Shown: positions 19,594 through 33,345, counted from the first letter of the stretch. The stretch: 64,000 nucleotides of DNA from Pontiellaceae bacterium (GCA_016937035.1 JAFGWS010000138.1:36047-100046); one strand, 5' to 3'. The notes: generated by a model from the sequence alone, not told the origin. Translations and numbers: made by a program.

Positions 19594-19610
19594 AGCACAG
19601 ACGGTGCCAA
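19594..19610 (-). promoter_or_regulatory. sigma-54 (-24/-12) promoter of the che operon
   Basis: On the minus strand the sequence is TTGGCACCGTCTGTGCTT: GG at 19608-19607, ten bases, GC at 19596-19595. It fits the consensus TGGCACG-N4-TTGCT with two or three differences. Start of transcription would be near 19583, about 80 bases before the MCP start. Promoters of this class need an enhancer-binding AAA+ activator, not seen in the window. Confidence 0.75.
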
Positions 19611-19724
19611 TTTTTTTGGTTTCCGATTATTTTCGGCAGATGTGAAAAAGGAACAGGTGCACAAAAACAGATATACAGAGAGACTTTCTGAATATTGAGC
19701 GAGAGGCTTAACTGTAACGCTCAT

Positions 19725-20069
19725 TTAGAGCAGGGATGGGTCGGGAAACGGAGAAAACTGAATGGTGACACCGTTTTTTTCGGTATCACCATTCAACACC
19801 TTCTTTTTCTGTTGAGTACCTGACCACTTTTTCGAAATCATATCTTTTGCGGTTTTGAGGCTGGCCGGTGTTTCCAGATTGACGCAGACGTACGCGTATA
19901 TCTTGTCCTCAGGGTCGGAAATGTTCCGATGAGAGATGGCCATATAGATGGGCCGGTCCTCATTTCCCTCCGGCATAGAGACCAAAACGACGGAGTCATA
20001 TCCGTTCGGTCCATCTATTCTCCTGTTTTTAAGCATGGATTTCCTCACAGCAAAAATCGGGTAAATCAC
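19725..20069 (-). CDS. hypothetical protein, small
   Basis: 114 residues if begun at the GTG at 20069, or 103 from the ATG at 20036 (MLKNRRIDGPNGYD). No family recognised. The sequence has beta-rich segments (YDSVVLVSMPEG, KIYAYVCVNLETP) and a basic KKWSGTQQKKK stretch; no signal peptide or membrane helix is evident. About 65 bases upstream of the GTG is the inverted repeat TCGGAAA/TTTCCGA (20130-20146), a possible operator. It lies between the che operon promoter and the porin terminator, same strand as both. It may be a genuine small gene or the remnant of a longer one. Confidence 0.4.
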   Translation of the reverse strand: MIYPIFAVRKSMLKNRRIDGPNGYDSVVLVSMPEGNEDRPIYMAISHRNISDPEDKIYAYVCVNLETPASLKTAKDMISKKWSGTQQKKKVLNGDTEKNGVTIQFSPFPDPSLL

Positions 20070-20269
20070 CGTCGTAACTTCAATAAAACTTCCTTTCCAT
20101 CGGTTCTGTGACTCTTGGAGATAAGTTAATCGGAAATTTTTTCCGATAATCCGTGCCCTGATGCAAAACCTGACGGCTCAGCTCACATTTTATGGCAGCA
20201 TACTGAATTTTACTTGTTGTTGTTGTCGGAGCTGAGCATGTTTTATAAAAAAACAAGCAAATAGAAGGT

Positions 20270-20310
20270 AAAAAATAAAAAAGAAGACTCGATTGAGCGA
20301 GTCTTCTTTT
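20270..20310 (-). terminator. rho-independent terminator after the porin gene
   Basis: AAGAAGACTCG (20281-20291) pairs perfectly with CGAGTCTTCTT (20298-20308) around a six-base loop. On the minus strand a TTTTTTATTTTTTA tract follows. It ends the PstS-like/porin operon. It also rules out a 77-codon frame that begins inside the stem. Confidence 0.88.
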
Positions 20311-20334
20311 CATTTAAATTGGATTTAATATGGC

Positions 20335-21471
20335 TTAGAAGCTGAAGGTCGTCTTCATTGCAAACATTAACCAATCATCCCCGTTAACGGGAGCGTCAAA
20401 GGTGTTGGCTACGCCGTTTACGTAATGCCCTTCGAATTTAAGAATCCAGTTATCGGTCAAGTCAAACCGAGAGCTTAGGGCGATGTCATGGGTAATATTT
20501 CCAGACAGCTGCTCATCCAAGTAGGAATATGAAGTTCCGAGCTCGAGCCAATCGTTACAGCGATAACTTCCTGATACATAGCCGCCTATGTCCTCAAATA
20601 ATAAATTTGCTACATTGATGTTGTTATTCGCTATGGAGATTCTGCCTCGACGGTGAACTCCTTCAGCAGCAAGTGCTAGGTTTCCATATAAGTATTCTGC
20701 TGAAATAATACCTACGTTCATTGGGTGTAGGTTTCGTTCGGTAGGCAGCCCATTTGCCATGGTACCTAATGCTGTGTATCCAAAACGTTTGTAAATCGTT
20801 CCGAGGCGCAAGCCGTCTAGGGGGGTATTCCAGATAAATTTGAATGCGTACGTCATGTCTGGATCCAGGCCATCGAACGGAGTTCCTTTTGCCGCATAGA
20901 AGGTCTTCAATCCGCTGTTTTGGGAGTCAACGTCGCTGTACCCGGCCTGAGCAAGATACTGGAAGCTGCCCAGGTCATCTGTAGCGATGGTGCCGTATAT
21001 TTCGGCTCCATTAACGGCGACATGAAAGTCTCTCAAGCTTTCTTCATAAACTACAGTTGGAAGAAAAATAGAAGTGCGGACCATGTCGATATCGCGCGTG
21101 TCACTGTATAGTCCCGCAGGGGTTTTTACGCGACCGGCTCGGAAACCCAACCAATCTCTATATAAATAATCTCCATAGGCCCAGTCAATCGTGACTTGAT
21201 TATTCCCGGCTTCTCCAAAATCGCGAGATAATATCTGTATGCCTGCTCGTAATTCATCGGAAAGTTCAGTGCTGAAGTTAATGCCCATTTCATTGAACTG
21301 AAGGCTTCCTTCTTTGGATTTCAGTGAGAAGTAATTATATTCGGAGCTTTTTACATAGCCTTGTGAAATAAAGCCATGAATTTCCAGGTCGCCGAAATCG
21401 GCGGCTGTTGCGGAGAGTGCGCCTATACTTAGCGCTAAAACGATGGGTGAAGTGTGTTTGAAAATCTTCAT
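20335..21471 (-). CDS. outer-membrane porin
   Basis: 378 residues with a signal peptide (MKIFKHTSPIVLALSIGALSATA) and repeated amphipathic beta strands, ending in phenylalanine (KTTFSF) as expected for BAM-inserted barrels. The N-terminal FGDLEIHGFISQGYVKS and the plug-like FRAGRVKTPAGLYSDTRDI segment resemble general and phosphate-selective-type porins. Its ATG overlaps the stop of the PstS-like gene (TAATG), so the pair is translated together. This suggests a barrel that admits the ligand sensed or bound by that periplasmic protein. Specificity cannot be read from sequence. Confidence 0.8.
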   Translation of the reverse strand: MKIFKHTSPIVLALSIGALSATAADFGDLEIHGFISQGYVKSSEYNYFSLKSKEGSLQFNEMGINFSTELSDELRAGIQILSRDFGEAGNNQVTIDWAYGDYLYRDWLGFRAGRVKTPAGLYSDTRDIDMVRTSIFLPTVVYEESLRDFHVAVNGAEIYGTIATDDLGSFQYLAQAGYSDVDSQNSGLKTFYAAKGTPFDGLDPDMTYAFKFIWNTPLDGLRLGTIYKRFGYTALGTMANGLPTERNLHPMNVGIISAEYLYGNLALAAEGVHRRGRISIANNNINVANLLFEDIGGYVSGSYRCNDWLELGTSYSYLDEQLSGNITHDIALSSRFDLTDNWILKFEGHYVNGVANTFDAPVNGDDWLMFAMKTTFSF

Positions 21472-21908
21472 TACTTGTCTCCTTTTTTCTGGTTCTCGAT
21501 TGTAATAATCTTGACTTCGGGCATCTGGTCAGATAAAGTAATGTATCCGATTGCGCCAGGAGTCTCTTTTACAAAGGCAATCAAATCAGCTTCGGTTTCG
21601 AATTCTTGAGGCGGTTTTCCTTTTCCCGAGAAAACGGCTTTTTTCCAGAGATTATCGAATTGTGCAGATGTCCTTTTGATATAGGTCTTTAGAAATTCGT
21701 CGTGTGTTTTTTCAATGGATAACACCACGGGAACGGCTTTGACCTTATCGGGCAGGGTTTTTGTGAGACCAAGATATATGTCTTGTACGGCTTTTTCGTC
21801 CATTGAAGCAAATTTTGCTTCAGGATTGACGATCACCACCACTTCGGCATGTGCGTAATGAGCACTGAGTCCTAGAGCGGTTAATAGTATCAATACTGTC
21901 CTTCTCAT
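21471..21908 (-). CDS. short PstS-like periplasmic binding protein
   Basis: 145 residues with a signal peptide (MRRTVLILLTALGLSAHYAHA). EVVVIVNPEAKFASMDEKAVQDIYLGL and the closing VKETPGAIGYITLSDQ match the two conserved ends of the PBP-like/PstS family (where GAIGYV is a hallmark), but the protein is about half the length of a true phosphate-binding PstS. No ABC transporter permease or ATPase lies nearby. It is co-translated with a porin and lies between two chemoreceptor units under similar sigma-54 promoters. A role as a ligand receptor for chemosensing or as a porin partner is therefore inferred. The ligand (phosphate or other oxyanion) is not proven. Confidence 0.78.
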   Translation of the reverse strand: MRRTVLILLTALGLSAHYAHAEVVVIVNPEAKFASMDEKAVQDIYLGLTKTLPDKVKAVPVVLSIEKTHDEFLKTYIKRTSAQFDNLWKKAVFSGKGKPPQEFETEADLIAFVKETPGAIGYITLSDQMPEVKIITIENQKKGDK

Positions 21909-21959
21909 GGTTTTTCTCCTTTGTTAGTTATAATGCTTTCCCGATGAGAATCGTTTTTG

Positions 21960-21976
21960 AGCATTATTCATGCCAT
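21960..21976 (-). promoter_or_regulatory. sigma-54 (-24/-12) promoter of the PstS-like/porin operon
   Basis: On the minus strand: ATGGCATGAATAATGCTC, with GG at 21974-21973, ten bases, and GC at 21962-21961. About 52 bases upstream of the PstS-like ATG. AAAGGAG precedes that ATG. The rest of the 520-base gap to the next gene holds the oppositely directed promoter below and otherwise nothing recognised. Confidence 0.7.
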
Positions 21977-22316
21977 AAATTGATGGTTTATGCATCCAGA
22001 GTTGGTGTGTGGTTCGATAGCGGACTTATGTCTGAATCATTTGGTCCCGCATTCTGTTTATTTATGCGCACCAATGTTCACTCTTTTCGTTCAGGCAATA
22101 TTGTTGAAGGTAATGTTCTTTTTTCTTGGATTTGAGAACGGTGCATCGTTTTGACGGCATTGATCTCTATTGTATAGAACGGAGATTTATAACCATTTTT
22201 CTTTCCAGAAAGCTCTGAGCTAACAAAAATATTCTGGTCTGGGCCATGATCGGAAACTGTCCGTAGAGGGACCAACACGTTGTGGTGGTCCATACGTAAA
22301 GGGATTATATATTTAT

Positions 22317-22334
22317 CTGGCACGAATAGTGCTT
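22317..22334 (+). promoter_or_regulatory. sigma-54 (-24/-12) promoter of the second MCP gene
   Basis: CTGGCACGAATAGTGCTT: the -24 part is a perfect TGGCACG, GG at 22319-22320 and GC at 22331-22332, ten bases apart; only the first T of the -12 TTGC is changed. Transcription would start near 22344, about 85 bases before the MCP start. It diverges from the promoter at 21960-21976, leaving about 340 bases between them for activator sites. Confidence 0.78.
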
Positions 22335-22406
22335 AAATCGATGCCATTCATATTCATTTTAGCGATGCCCTTCTGGGGTAGTGTATATCAATGGAAAAGG
22401 AGACGA

Positions 22407-22454
22407 ATGTGCTCTGAAAGGAAAAGAGATGAAAAAACTCTCAATCAGCATTAA
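22407..22454 (+). CDS. possible 15-codon leader peptide overlapping the MCP start
   Basis: ATG at 22407 has a strong ribosome-binding site (AAAAGGAGACGA) and opens a frame of 15 codons, [15 protein letters not shown], that ends at a TAA inside the MCP gene, past its ATG at 22429. Translation could be coupled or competing. It may be chance; nothing beyond the ribosome-binding site supports it. Confidence 0.25.
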   Translation: MCSERKRDEKTLNQH

Positions 22455-23865
22455 AATTTGGCTTAGTATTAGTGTTTTGATTGTCGGATATGCCGGAACC
22501 ACAATACATGGGTATCTTTCCAGCCAGAAAGCTGCTGTGCAATTAAATCTGGCGTCGGAATATGTTTTTCCTGCCTCTATGGCCGCTCAGTCGTCTGCCA
22601 GCGATTTTAAGGATCAGATTAAGTTTTATAGTGATGCTATCATGCTGGGTGATATCGACGCCCTTGAAAATGCGCAGAGTTCGGCACAGGAGATCACTGA
22701 AAAATTAACGCACATTTGTCAACTTCCGGGTATTGATGGGGGAATGAAGAAAAGAGTTGATGAACTCAGCGGGCAGCTCGCTCAGTTTTCCGATGGAGCA
22801 AGTCAGCTTTATTCCGATTGGCTTGAAGCCGAAGCTAATGGGGAGGATACGGATGAATTGATGGCCAAGGCGAGCGGGATTGGGGAAGAAACCGAAGTTC
22901 TACGCGAGAAGCTTTCCACGTTGGTTGAGGATTATTCAGCGTTGCTTAAAAGTGAACTCAGTAAGGTGGATTCATCACTCAAACGGACAAGTTATACCAC
23001 AATTGTGATATTTTGCATCATTGCAACCATGTCGATTTTTCTCATGTCAGTCATTATTATCAAATACATCACTAGGCCGATTGCAGCGATTATTAACCAG
23101 TTGAGAACCAGTTCTGAAACGCTTAACGAAACGTCTTCGCAAATTTCTAATTCGAATCAAGAGCTTGCTGATGGTGCGACTCGCCAAGCGGCCTCGGTTG
23201 AGGAAACCTCTTCTGCTCTCGAAGAAATGTCGTCGATGACGAGCCAGAATGCCGATTATGCAAGCCATGCTAATCAACTAATGACCACCACGAATAGTGA
23301 AGTTCGCGATGCTCAAGCAACGATGTCTCAGTTGACGACCTCGATGGATGAGATTTCTACGGCGAGTATGCAAACTTCAAAAATCATAAAAACGATCGAT
23401 GAGATTGCCTTCCAGACAAATTTACTCGCTCTGAATGCCGCAGTGGAAGCTGCCCGTGCTGGGGAGGCGGGAAAAGGGTTTGCTGTTGTTGCTGAAGAGG
23501 TCCGCAATTTAGCAATGCGCTCGGCGGAGGCGGCAAAAGTGACAACGGATCTGATCAGCAGTACAACGAATAAGGTTAATGATGGGAAAGAGTTTGTTGA
23601 GAAGGCAAATCGTGCTTTCGCTGCGGTCGCCGAAAGCTCAGAAAAAGTAAGTTCGATTATTGCGGAAATTGCATCAGCATCTGATGAGCAATCCAAAGGA
23701 ATTATGGAGGTCAATAGTGCTATGACACAAATTGACAGTACTGTGCAAAGTATTGCAGCCACAGCAGAAGAATCAGCGGCGGCAGCACAGGAAATGGAAG
23801 GGCAGTCAGGGAAGCTTCACGACATCGTTGGTGAGTTGATTAATCTGACGGCAGGACACCGATAG
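22429..23865 (+). CDS. methyl-accepting chemotaxis protein
   Basis: 478 residues from ATG 22429 ([17 protein letters not shown] eleven bases upstream). An alternative GTG at 22381 would add 16 residues before the first membrane helix. TM1 ([14 protein letters not shown]) is followed by a periplasmic four-helix-bundle sensor of about 150 residues, TM2 ([22 protein letters not shown]), a HAMP-type linker and an MA domain with [18 protein letters not shown]. It lacks the tail extension of the other MCP. Driven by its own sigma-54 promoter and separate from the che genes, it probably feeds the same CheA/CheW array. Confidence 0.92.
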   Translation: MKKLSISIKIWLSISVLIVGYAGTTIHGYLSSQKAAVQLNLASEYVFPASMAAQSSASDFKDQIKFYSDAIMLGDIDALENAQSSAQEITEKLTHICQLPGIDGGMKKRVDELSGQLAQFSDGASQLYSDWLEAEANGEDTDELMAKASGIGEETEVLREKLSTLVEDYSALLKSELSKVDSSLKRTSYTTIVIFCIIATMSIFLMSVIIIKYITRPIAAIINQLRTSSETLNETSSQISNSNQELADGATRQAASVEETSSALEEMSSMTSQNADYASHANQLMTTTNSEVRDAQATMSQLTTSMDEISTASMQTSKIIKTIDEIAFQTNLLALNAAVEAARAGEAGKGFAVVAEEVRNLAMRSAEAAKVTTDLISSTTNKVNDGKEFVEKANRAFAAVAESSEKVSSIIAEIASASDEQSKGIMEVNSAMTQIDSTVQSIAATAEESAAAAQEMEGQSGKLHDIVGELINLTAGHR

Positions 23866-24009
23866 ATAGGTGTTTATTTGATTCGGTTTTTGAGCGGGTG
23901 CATTCCGGAAAATCAACCACAATGCTCAGGGGTTTGAAGGGGCTTAATTCAATCGAATGTCGTTTATGAAGGTGGATTCGATGAGGGATTTTCGTTATAT
24001 CTGTTCCTC

Positions 24010-26541
24010 ATGAATCCCAAAGAACTGCCCATTTATGAATTGCACGCAGCCCTTGCATCCGCGCTTGAAACCCAAAACCGAATGGTGATCGAGGCTCCGA
24101 CCGGATCCGGCAAGTCGACGCAGGTGCCGCAAATGGTGCTTGATTGCGGAGCGGCGGGGCCGGGCGAGGTCGTGGTGCTCCAGCCAAGACGGCTGGCGGC
24201 GCGGCTGTTGGCCAAGCGCGTGGCGTTTGAGCGCGGTGAGCCGCTCGGTGGTGAAGTGGGTTATCAGGTGCGCATGGAGAGTGCGCTTTCGGCCAGAACT
24301 CAGATCCGCTATGTGACGGAGGGCATTCTACTGCGCCAGTTTTTGTCGGACCCTCAACTGCGCGGGGTGTCGGCGATTATTTTTGACGAGTTTCATGAGC
24401 GCCATATGTGCGGCGATATCACGCTGGCGCGTGCGTTGCAGCTTCAACTGATGCGCCCTGACTTGAAGATTATTGTGATGTCGGCCACGCTTGATGCCGG
24501 GCCGTTGCGCGAATATTTAAACCCATGCTGCGAATTGAAAAGTGAAGGGCGGACATTCCCTGTCCATATCAGTTATGCCAAAAAGCGCATCGATTTTCGC
24601 CAGCAGCCCGTCTGGGATGCTGCTGCCGATGCGTTTGAGCAGGCGATTGAGTCGGGCGCAGAGGGCGATGTGTTGGTCTTTATGCCGGGCGGTTATGAAA
24701 TTGCCCGGACGGTGGAGGCGATTCGCTCGCGCAGGTGCGCCCGCGGATTTGCGGTGCTGCCGCTCCACGGAGAGCTGCCGGTGCGGGATCAGGATGCGGC
24801 GGTGGACGCGTGTGATCGGCGCAAAGTGGTGGTTTCCACCAACGTGGCGGAAACATCGATCACGATTGACGGCGTCCGTGTGGTGATTGATTCCGGGTTG
24901 GCGCGGTCGGCGCGTTACGATCCGAACCGCGGCATCGATACGTTATTGATTGAACGGATCAGTCGGGCGTCTGCGGATCAGCGGGCCGGGCGCGCCGGGC
25001 GTACGGCACCGGGCATCTGCATTCGATTATGGACGGAGAAGGAGCACGTGGCGCGCCCGCAGCAGGAGCTACCCGAGATTCTGCGGCACGATCTGGCGGA
25101 AGTGGTGCTGACGCTTAAAGCGGGCGGCATCGACGACGTGGAGCACTTTAATTGGTTGGAACCGCCGGATCCAAGATCGCTGGCGCGTACGCTCACGCTG
25201 TTGACGGATTTGGGGGCGCTGGATCACGCGGGTGCGCTGACCGTGGTGGGGCGCAAGATGGTGCAGTTTCCGATGCACCCGCGTTATGCGCGCATGCTGC
25301 TGGCGGGCGAAGAGTATGGCTGCGTTCGGCAGGCCTGTCTGATTGCCGCGCTCACGCAGGGGCGATCCATTCTTCAGCGCAATCAAGGAACAAAGACGCA
25401 CGGTCATCGAGATGATCTATTGGGAGAGGACGATGTTTCCGACTTCAAGCGGCTCATGCGGGCGTGGCAGTATGCGGATAAAAATAATTACGATCCGGAT
25501 GTCTGCCGCAAACTGGGCGTGAACGGAGCGGCTGCACGGCAGGTGAAGCCGCTCTATAATCGTTTTCTTTCGATGGCTGAAAACGAGGGGCTGACGATTA
25601 ATGACCGCGCACCGATCGATGAGGATTTGCAGAAGTGTATCCTGCTGGCGTTTTCAGATCAGGTGGCCAAGCGGCGCGATGTGGGAACATTGCACTGCGA
25701 GGTAGTGCATGGGCGTGCCGGCGATCTGGATCGAGAAAGCGTAGTGCGCGATAGCACGTTGATCGCCGCCGCCGAGATTCGGGAGATTGAGGGGCGCGAT
25801 CTGAATGTGCGGCTGAATTTGTGCACGGCCATTTCCGAGGTCTGGCTGGATGAGCTCTTTCCTAAAGATATAGAGGAAAAGAGCGAGGCGGTTTTTGATC
25901 CGCTCCAGAAACGTGTGGTCACCAAGCAGTGGAAATCGTTTCGCGGGCTGGAACTGCACGCCCGTATGAAGCAGGAGGTGGATCCGCAGCTTGCGGCGGA
26001 GATGATTGCTGAGGAGGTGCTTGCCGGGCGGTTGGAGCTCTATAAATGGGATGATCAGGTGGAGCGCTGGATTGCGCGGGTGAATTGCTTGGCCGAGGGG
26101 TGTCCGGATTATGGAATTCCGGCGATCGACGAAGAGGCGCGCCGTGCGATGGTGCAGGAGATTTGTCTCGGCGCGGTATGTCGCCGCGATCTGAAAGACC
26201 GATCGGTCTGGAAGACGGTGAAGTCGTGGCTGGCGCCGACTCAGCTGGAGATGATTGATAAGCAGGCGCCGGAGCGGATTACACTCCCCAGCGGCTTTCA
26301 TGCAAAAGTGCGCTACGAAACGGGGCAGCCGCCGGTGATCTCCGCCACCATACAAAAACTGTATGACTTGAATGAGGTGCCCCGGATCGGCTTTGGACAA
26401 ATCCCGGTGGTCGTGGAAGCGCTTGCGCCGAATCAGCGTCCGCAGCAGAAAACGCAGGATATGAAATCGTTCTGGAACAACGCCTATCCCATGCTCAAAA
26501 AAGAGCTGAAAGGCCGCTATCCCAAGCATGAATGGCGGTAG
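24010..26541 (+). CDS. hrpB: ATP-dependent DEAH-type RNA helicase, HrpB-like
   Basis: 843 residues. RecA domain 1: Walker A APTGSGKSTQVP (about 30-41), QPRRLAARLLAKRVA, DEFHERH (Walker B; DEFH is the HrpB form of DEAH) and MSATLD. RecA domain 2: STNVAETSITIDGV and RASADQRAGRAGRTAPGICIRLW. Then come the winged-helix/ratchet domain and the HrpB-specific C-terminal region ending VRPQ-like NQRPQQKTQDMKSFW. HrpB acts in RNA remodelling, but its precise role is poorly known in most bacteria. It stands alone between an MCP gene and a 337-base gap. No coupling to neighbours is evident. Confidence 0.9.
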   Translation: MNPKELPIYELHAALASALETQNRMVIEAPTGSGKSTQVPQMVLDCGAAGPGEVVVLQPRRLAARLLAKRVAFERGEPLGGEVGYQVRMESALSARTQIRYVTEGILLRQFLSDPQLRGVSAIIFDEFHERHMCGDITLARALQLQLMRPDLKIIVMSATLDAGPLREYLNPCCELKSEGRTFPVHISYAKKRIDFRQQPVWDAAADAFEQAIESGAEGDVLVFMPGGYEIARTVEAIRSRRCARGFAVLPLHGELPVRDQDAAVDACDRRKVVVSTNVAETSITIDGVRVVIDSGLARSARYDPNRGIDTLLIERISRASADQRAGRAGRTAPGICIRLWTEKEHVARPQQELPEILRHDLAEVVLTLKAGGIDDVEHFNWLEPPDPRSLARTLTLLTDLGALDHAGALTVVGRKMVQFPMHPRYARMLLAGEEYGCVRQACLIAALTQGRSILQRNQGTKTHGHRDDLLGEDDVSDFKRLMRAWQYADKNNYDPDVCRKLGVNGAAARQVKPLYNRFLSMAENEGLTINDRAPIDEDLQKCILLAFSDQVAKRRDVGTLHCEVVHGRAGDLDRESVVRDSTLIAAAEIREIEGRDLNVRLNLCTAISEVWLDELFPKDIEEKSEAVFDPLQKRVVTKQWKSFRGLELHARMKQEVDPQLAAEMIAEEVLAGRLELYKWDDQVERWIARVNCLAEGCPDYGIPAIDEEARRAMVQEICLGAVCRRDLKDRSVWKTVKSWLAPTQLEMIDKQAPERITLPSGFHAKVRYETGQPPVISATIQKLYDLNEVPRIGFGQIPVVVEALAPNQRPQQKTQDMKSFWNNAYPMLKKELKGRYPKHEWR

Positions 26542-31030
<4,489 letters not shown>

Positions 31031-31052
31031 TTCGTAACAGCGAATTCGCAAG

Positions 31053-31094
31053 ACGCATGCAGAAGGCCCCGTGCATTCTGCATGCGTTTTTTTT
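31053..31094 (+). terminator. rho-independent terminator of the esterase gene
   Basis: ACGCATGCAGAA (31053-31064) pairs perfectly with TTCTGCATGCGT (31076-31087), eleven-base loop, then a run of eight T. The T run overlaps the stop of the convergent rnr gene. Confidence 0.9.
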
Positions 31095-33321
31095 ATCGCT
31101 TTCGTCGATGGCCTTTGCGGCGGGGCGCTCCGGTTTTCAGGTCGGGGACGATACGGGGTTTGCGCTGTCGATGGCGAGGTTCTGCGAGTTGATCGGCGAG
31201 GACAAAGTCGACAAATCCACGGGCAGTATCGACCTTGGAGAGGCGGACTTCGACGGGATCTCCGATGGTATATTTCACTTTTCCACCCCGGGTGCACGCT
31301 TGGGTCATTTCTTCATTGGCTTCGAGCCAGTCGGAGGTGATGGAGGCGAAGGTAATCATGCCGCGCTGGAGTGATTCCGGCAGCTCAACAATCATCCCTT
31401 TACCTTTGATGGAGACAATATAGCCTTTAAACGTGGCGGTCAGCGATGCGTTCATCAGCTCGCTGTAATATTCCAGCCGCTTCTTTTCGATACTCTGTTT
31501 TTCAAGTTCGTCGGCCTTTTGTTCGGTCTCGGTGCATTGCTTGGCAATCGCTTCGATGCGCTCGCCGGAGATGCCGGGGTCCTGACCTTTTTCGATCGCC
31601 TTGAGCAGGCGATGGACGACGAGGTCGGGATAGCGGCGGATGGGTGAGGTGAAGTGGGTGTAGTCGTCGAACGCCAGGCCGAAGTGGCCGATCTGCGTTC
31701 CGGAATATTCGGCGCGCTTAAAGTTGCGCAGAATGGCGAGGTTGGCGGTGTATTCCACCGGCGTTCCAGCGGCCAGATGGATCGCGTCGTTGATCTCCTG
31801 CCGTGTTTGGGGCAGCGCGTCAATGCCGAGCGCCTGCAGCTCCATGCCCATGGCCGCCCACTGTTCTTCGTCGGGTTCGGCGTGCACGCGGTAGAGCGCG
31901 GGTTTCTCGGCGGCGATCAGGATTTCAGCGACCGCGCGGTTGGCCAGCAGCATGCAGTCTTCGATTAATTGGTACGCGGCTTTGGACTCGGAGCGCGGCA
32001 TCATTTTTTCAATTTTGCCTTTATCGTTCAGTTTAATTTCAATCTCCGGGGTGTTGATTTCCACCGAGCCGGCGGAAACGCGGCGGGCGCGCACCCGCTG
32101 CACCAGCGGATAAAGGTTCTGAAGGCGTTGGAGCACGTTCTCTGGGATCCCGTGGTCGGTCTTACCGTCGATAAAGCGCTGCACCTGTGTGTAGGTGAGG
32201 CGGGCTTTGGAGTGAATCACGGAGGGGAAGGTTTCGTAGCCGAGCATTTCTCCCTCTTCGCTGAGATGAATCAACGCGGTGTGCGTGAGGTGATCATTCT
32301 CCGGATTGAGGCTGCAGACCTTGGTGGTGAGTTCGCGCGGAAGCATCATCACCGCGCGGTCAACGAGATAAATACTGTTTCCGCGGCGGAAGGCCTCTTG
32401 GTCGATTTTCGAGCCGGGCGTAACATAGGTGGAGACGTCGGCAATATGTACACCGAGTTCCCATCCGCCGTCAGGATGCGGTTCTAACGATACCGCGTCG
32501 TCGTAATCTTTGGCGGTTTCGGGGTCGATGGTGAAGGTGACGGCCTCGCGCAAATCGCGGCGGCCTTCCATGCGTTCTGGAGTCACTTCGCCGGACACTT
32601 TTTCGGCTTCGGCGACGACATCGTCGGGAAATTCTTCGCGAATTCCGGCATCGGCAAGGAGGCTGTCCACATCGATTCCGGGGGCGGAAGCTTCACCGAG
32701 ATCTTCAAGGATGGTGCCGAAGAGCGGGCGATAGGGATCGGTCCAGTTGTTGAGTTGAACGAGTACCTTGTGGTTTTCGGGAATGTTCCGGGTATCTTCA
32801 ATGCGGACATCCTGCCGGAACCCAGCGGCATCAGGGATGACGTAGGAGTAGTAGGGGGTGTGTTTAAGCAGACCGACGGTGCGGTCAGCGGCGCGTTCAA
32901 TGACCCGTTTTACGCAGCCTTCGGCGCGCATTTCGGTTTGAGCTCGCCGTTCACGGCGTTGGGCGCCGTATTCGGAGTGGAAGAGTTCAATCGCGACCTT
33001 GTCATTCGGCAGGGCGACGCCGGTGTTGCGCTCGGAAATATAGATTTCGGAATCTCCCTCCTTTTCCGGCACGAAGATTGCTCCTCCTTTGGGGAGCATT
33101 TTGAGCGTGCCGACCGCTTCGTTATCGCTGTTCGGAAGCGCCCATCGGTTTTTCCGCAGGCGGACGATCGTGCCGGCGGCTTCGAGGGCGTAGAGCGCGT
33201 GGTGGAAGTCGGCGCGCCGCTCGGTGGAGTCAATATTCAGGAGTCGGGCCAGCTCGTGTTGTTTCATGGGCCGGTATCCGGGAGCAGACATAAATTGCAG
33301 AAGTTGGGACTCGAAGCTCAT
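31093..33321 (-). CDS. rnr: ribonuclease R (3'-5' exoribonuclease)
   Basis: 742 residues. Winged-helix N-terminus (QHELARLLNIDSTERRADFHHAL), cold-shock-type OB domains, then the RNB catalytic domain with the acid cluster in TIDPETAKDYDDAVSLE, followed by HIADVSTYV and a YTHFTSPIRRYPDLVVHRLL signature near residue 575. A C-terminal S1 domain and a basic tail (KTGAPRRKGHRRKR) finish the protein. It degrades structured RNA processively. Only 24 bases separate its start from the divergent glgA start; Met11 (33291) is an alternative start that would leave more room. Together with RNase Y it suggests this cell uses several RNA decay enzymes. Confidence 0.95.
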   Translation of the reverse strand: MSFESQLLQFMSAPGYRPMKQHELARLLNIDSTERRADFHHALYALEAAGTIVRLRKNRWALPNSDNEAVGTLKMLPKGGAIFVPEKEGDSEIYISERNTGVALPNDKVAIELFHSEYGAQRRERRAQTEMRAEGCVKRVIERAADRTVGLLKHTPYYSYVIPDAAGFRQDVRIEDTRNIPENHKVLVQLNNWTDPYRPLFGTILEDLGEASAPGIDVDSLLADAGIREEFPDDVVAEAEKVSGEVTPERMEGRRDLREAVTFTIDPETAKDYDDAVSLEPHPDGGWELGVHIADVSTYVTPGSKIDQEAFRRGNSIYLVDRAVMMLPRELTTKVCSLNPENDHLTHTALIHLSEEGEMLGYETFPSVIHSKARLTYTQVQRFIDGKTDHGIPENVLQRLQNLYPLVQRVRARRVSAGSVEINTPEIEIKLNDKGKIEKMMPRSESKAAYQLIEDCMLLANRAVAEILIAAEKPALYRVHAEPDEEQWAAMGMELQALGIDALPQTRQEINDAIHLAAGTPVEYTANLAILRNFKRAEYSGTQIGHFGLAFDDYTHFTSPIRRYPDLVVHRLLKAIEKGQDPGISGERIEAIAKQCTETEQKADELEKQSIEKKRLEYYSELMNASLTATFKGYIVSIKGKGMIVELPESLQRGMITFASITSDWLEANEEMTQACTRGGKVKYTIGDPVEVRLSKVDTARGFVDFVLADQLAEPRHRQRKPRIVPDLKTGAPRRKGHRRKR

Positions 33322-33345
33322 TTTGGGTTCCTGTAGTTTAGCACG

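Noticed and set aside
20080..20313. 77-codon minus-strand frame after the porin gene
   Set aside because: It begins inside the stem of the porin terminator.
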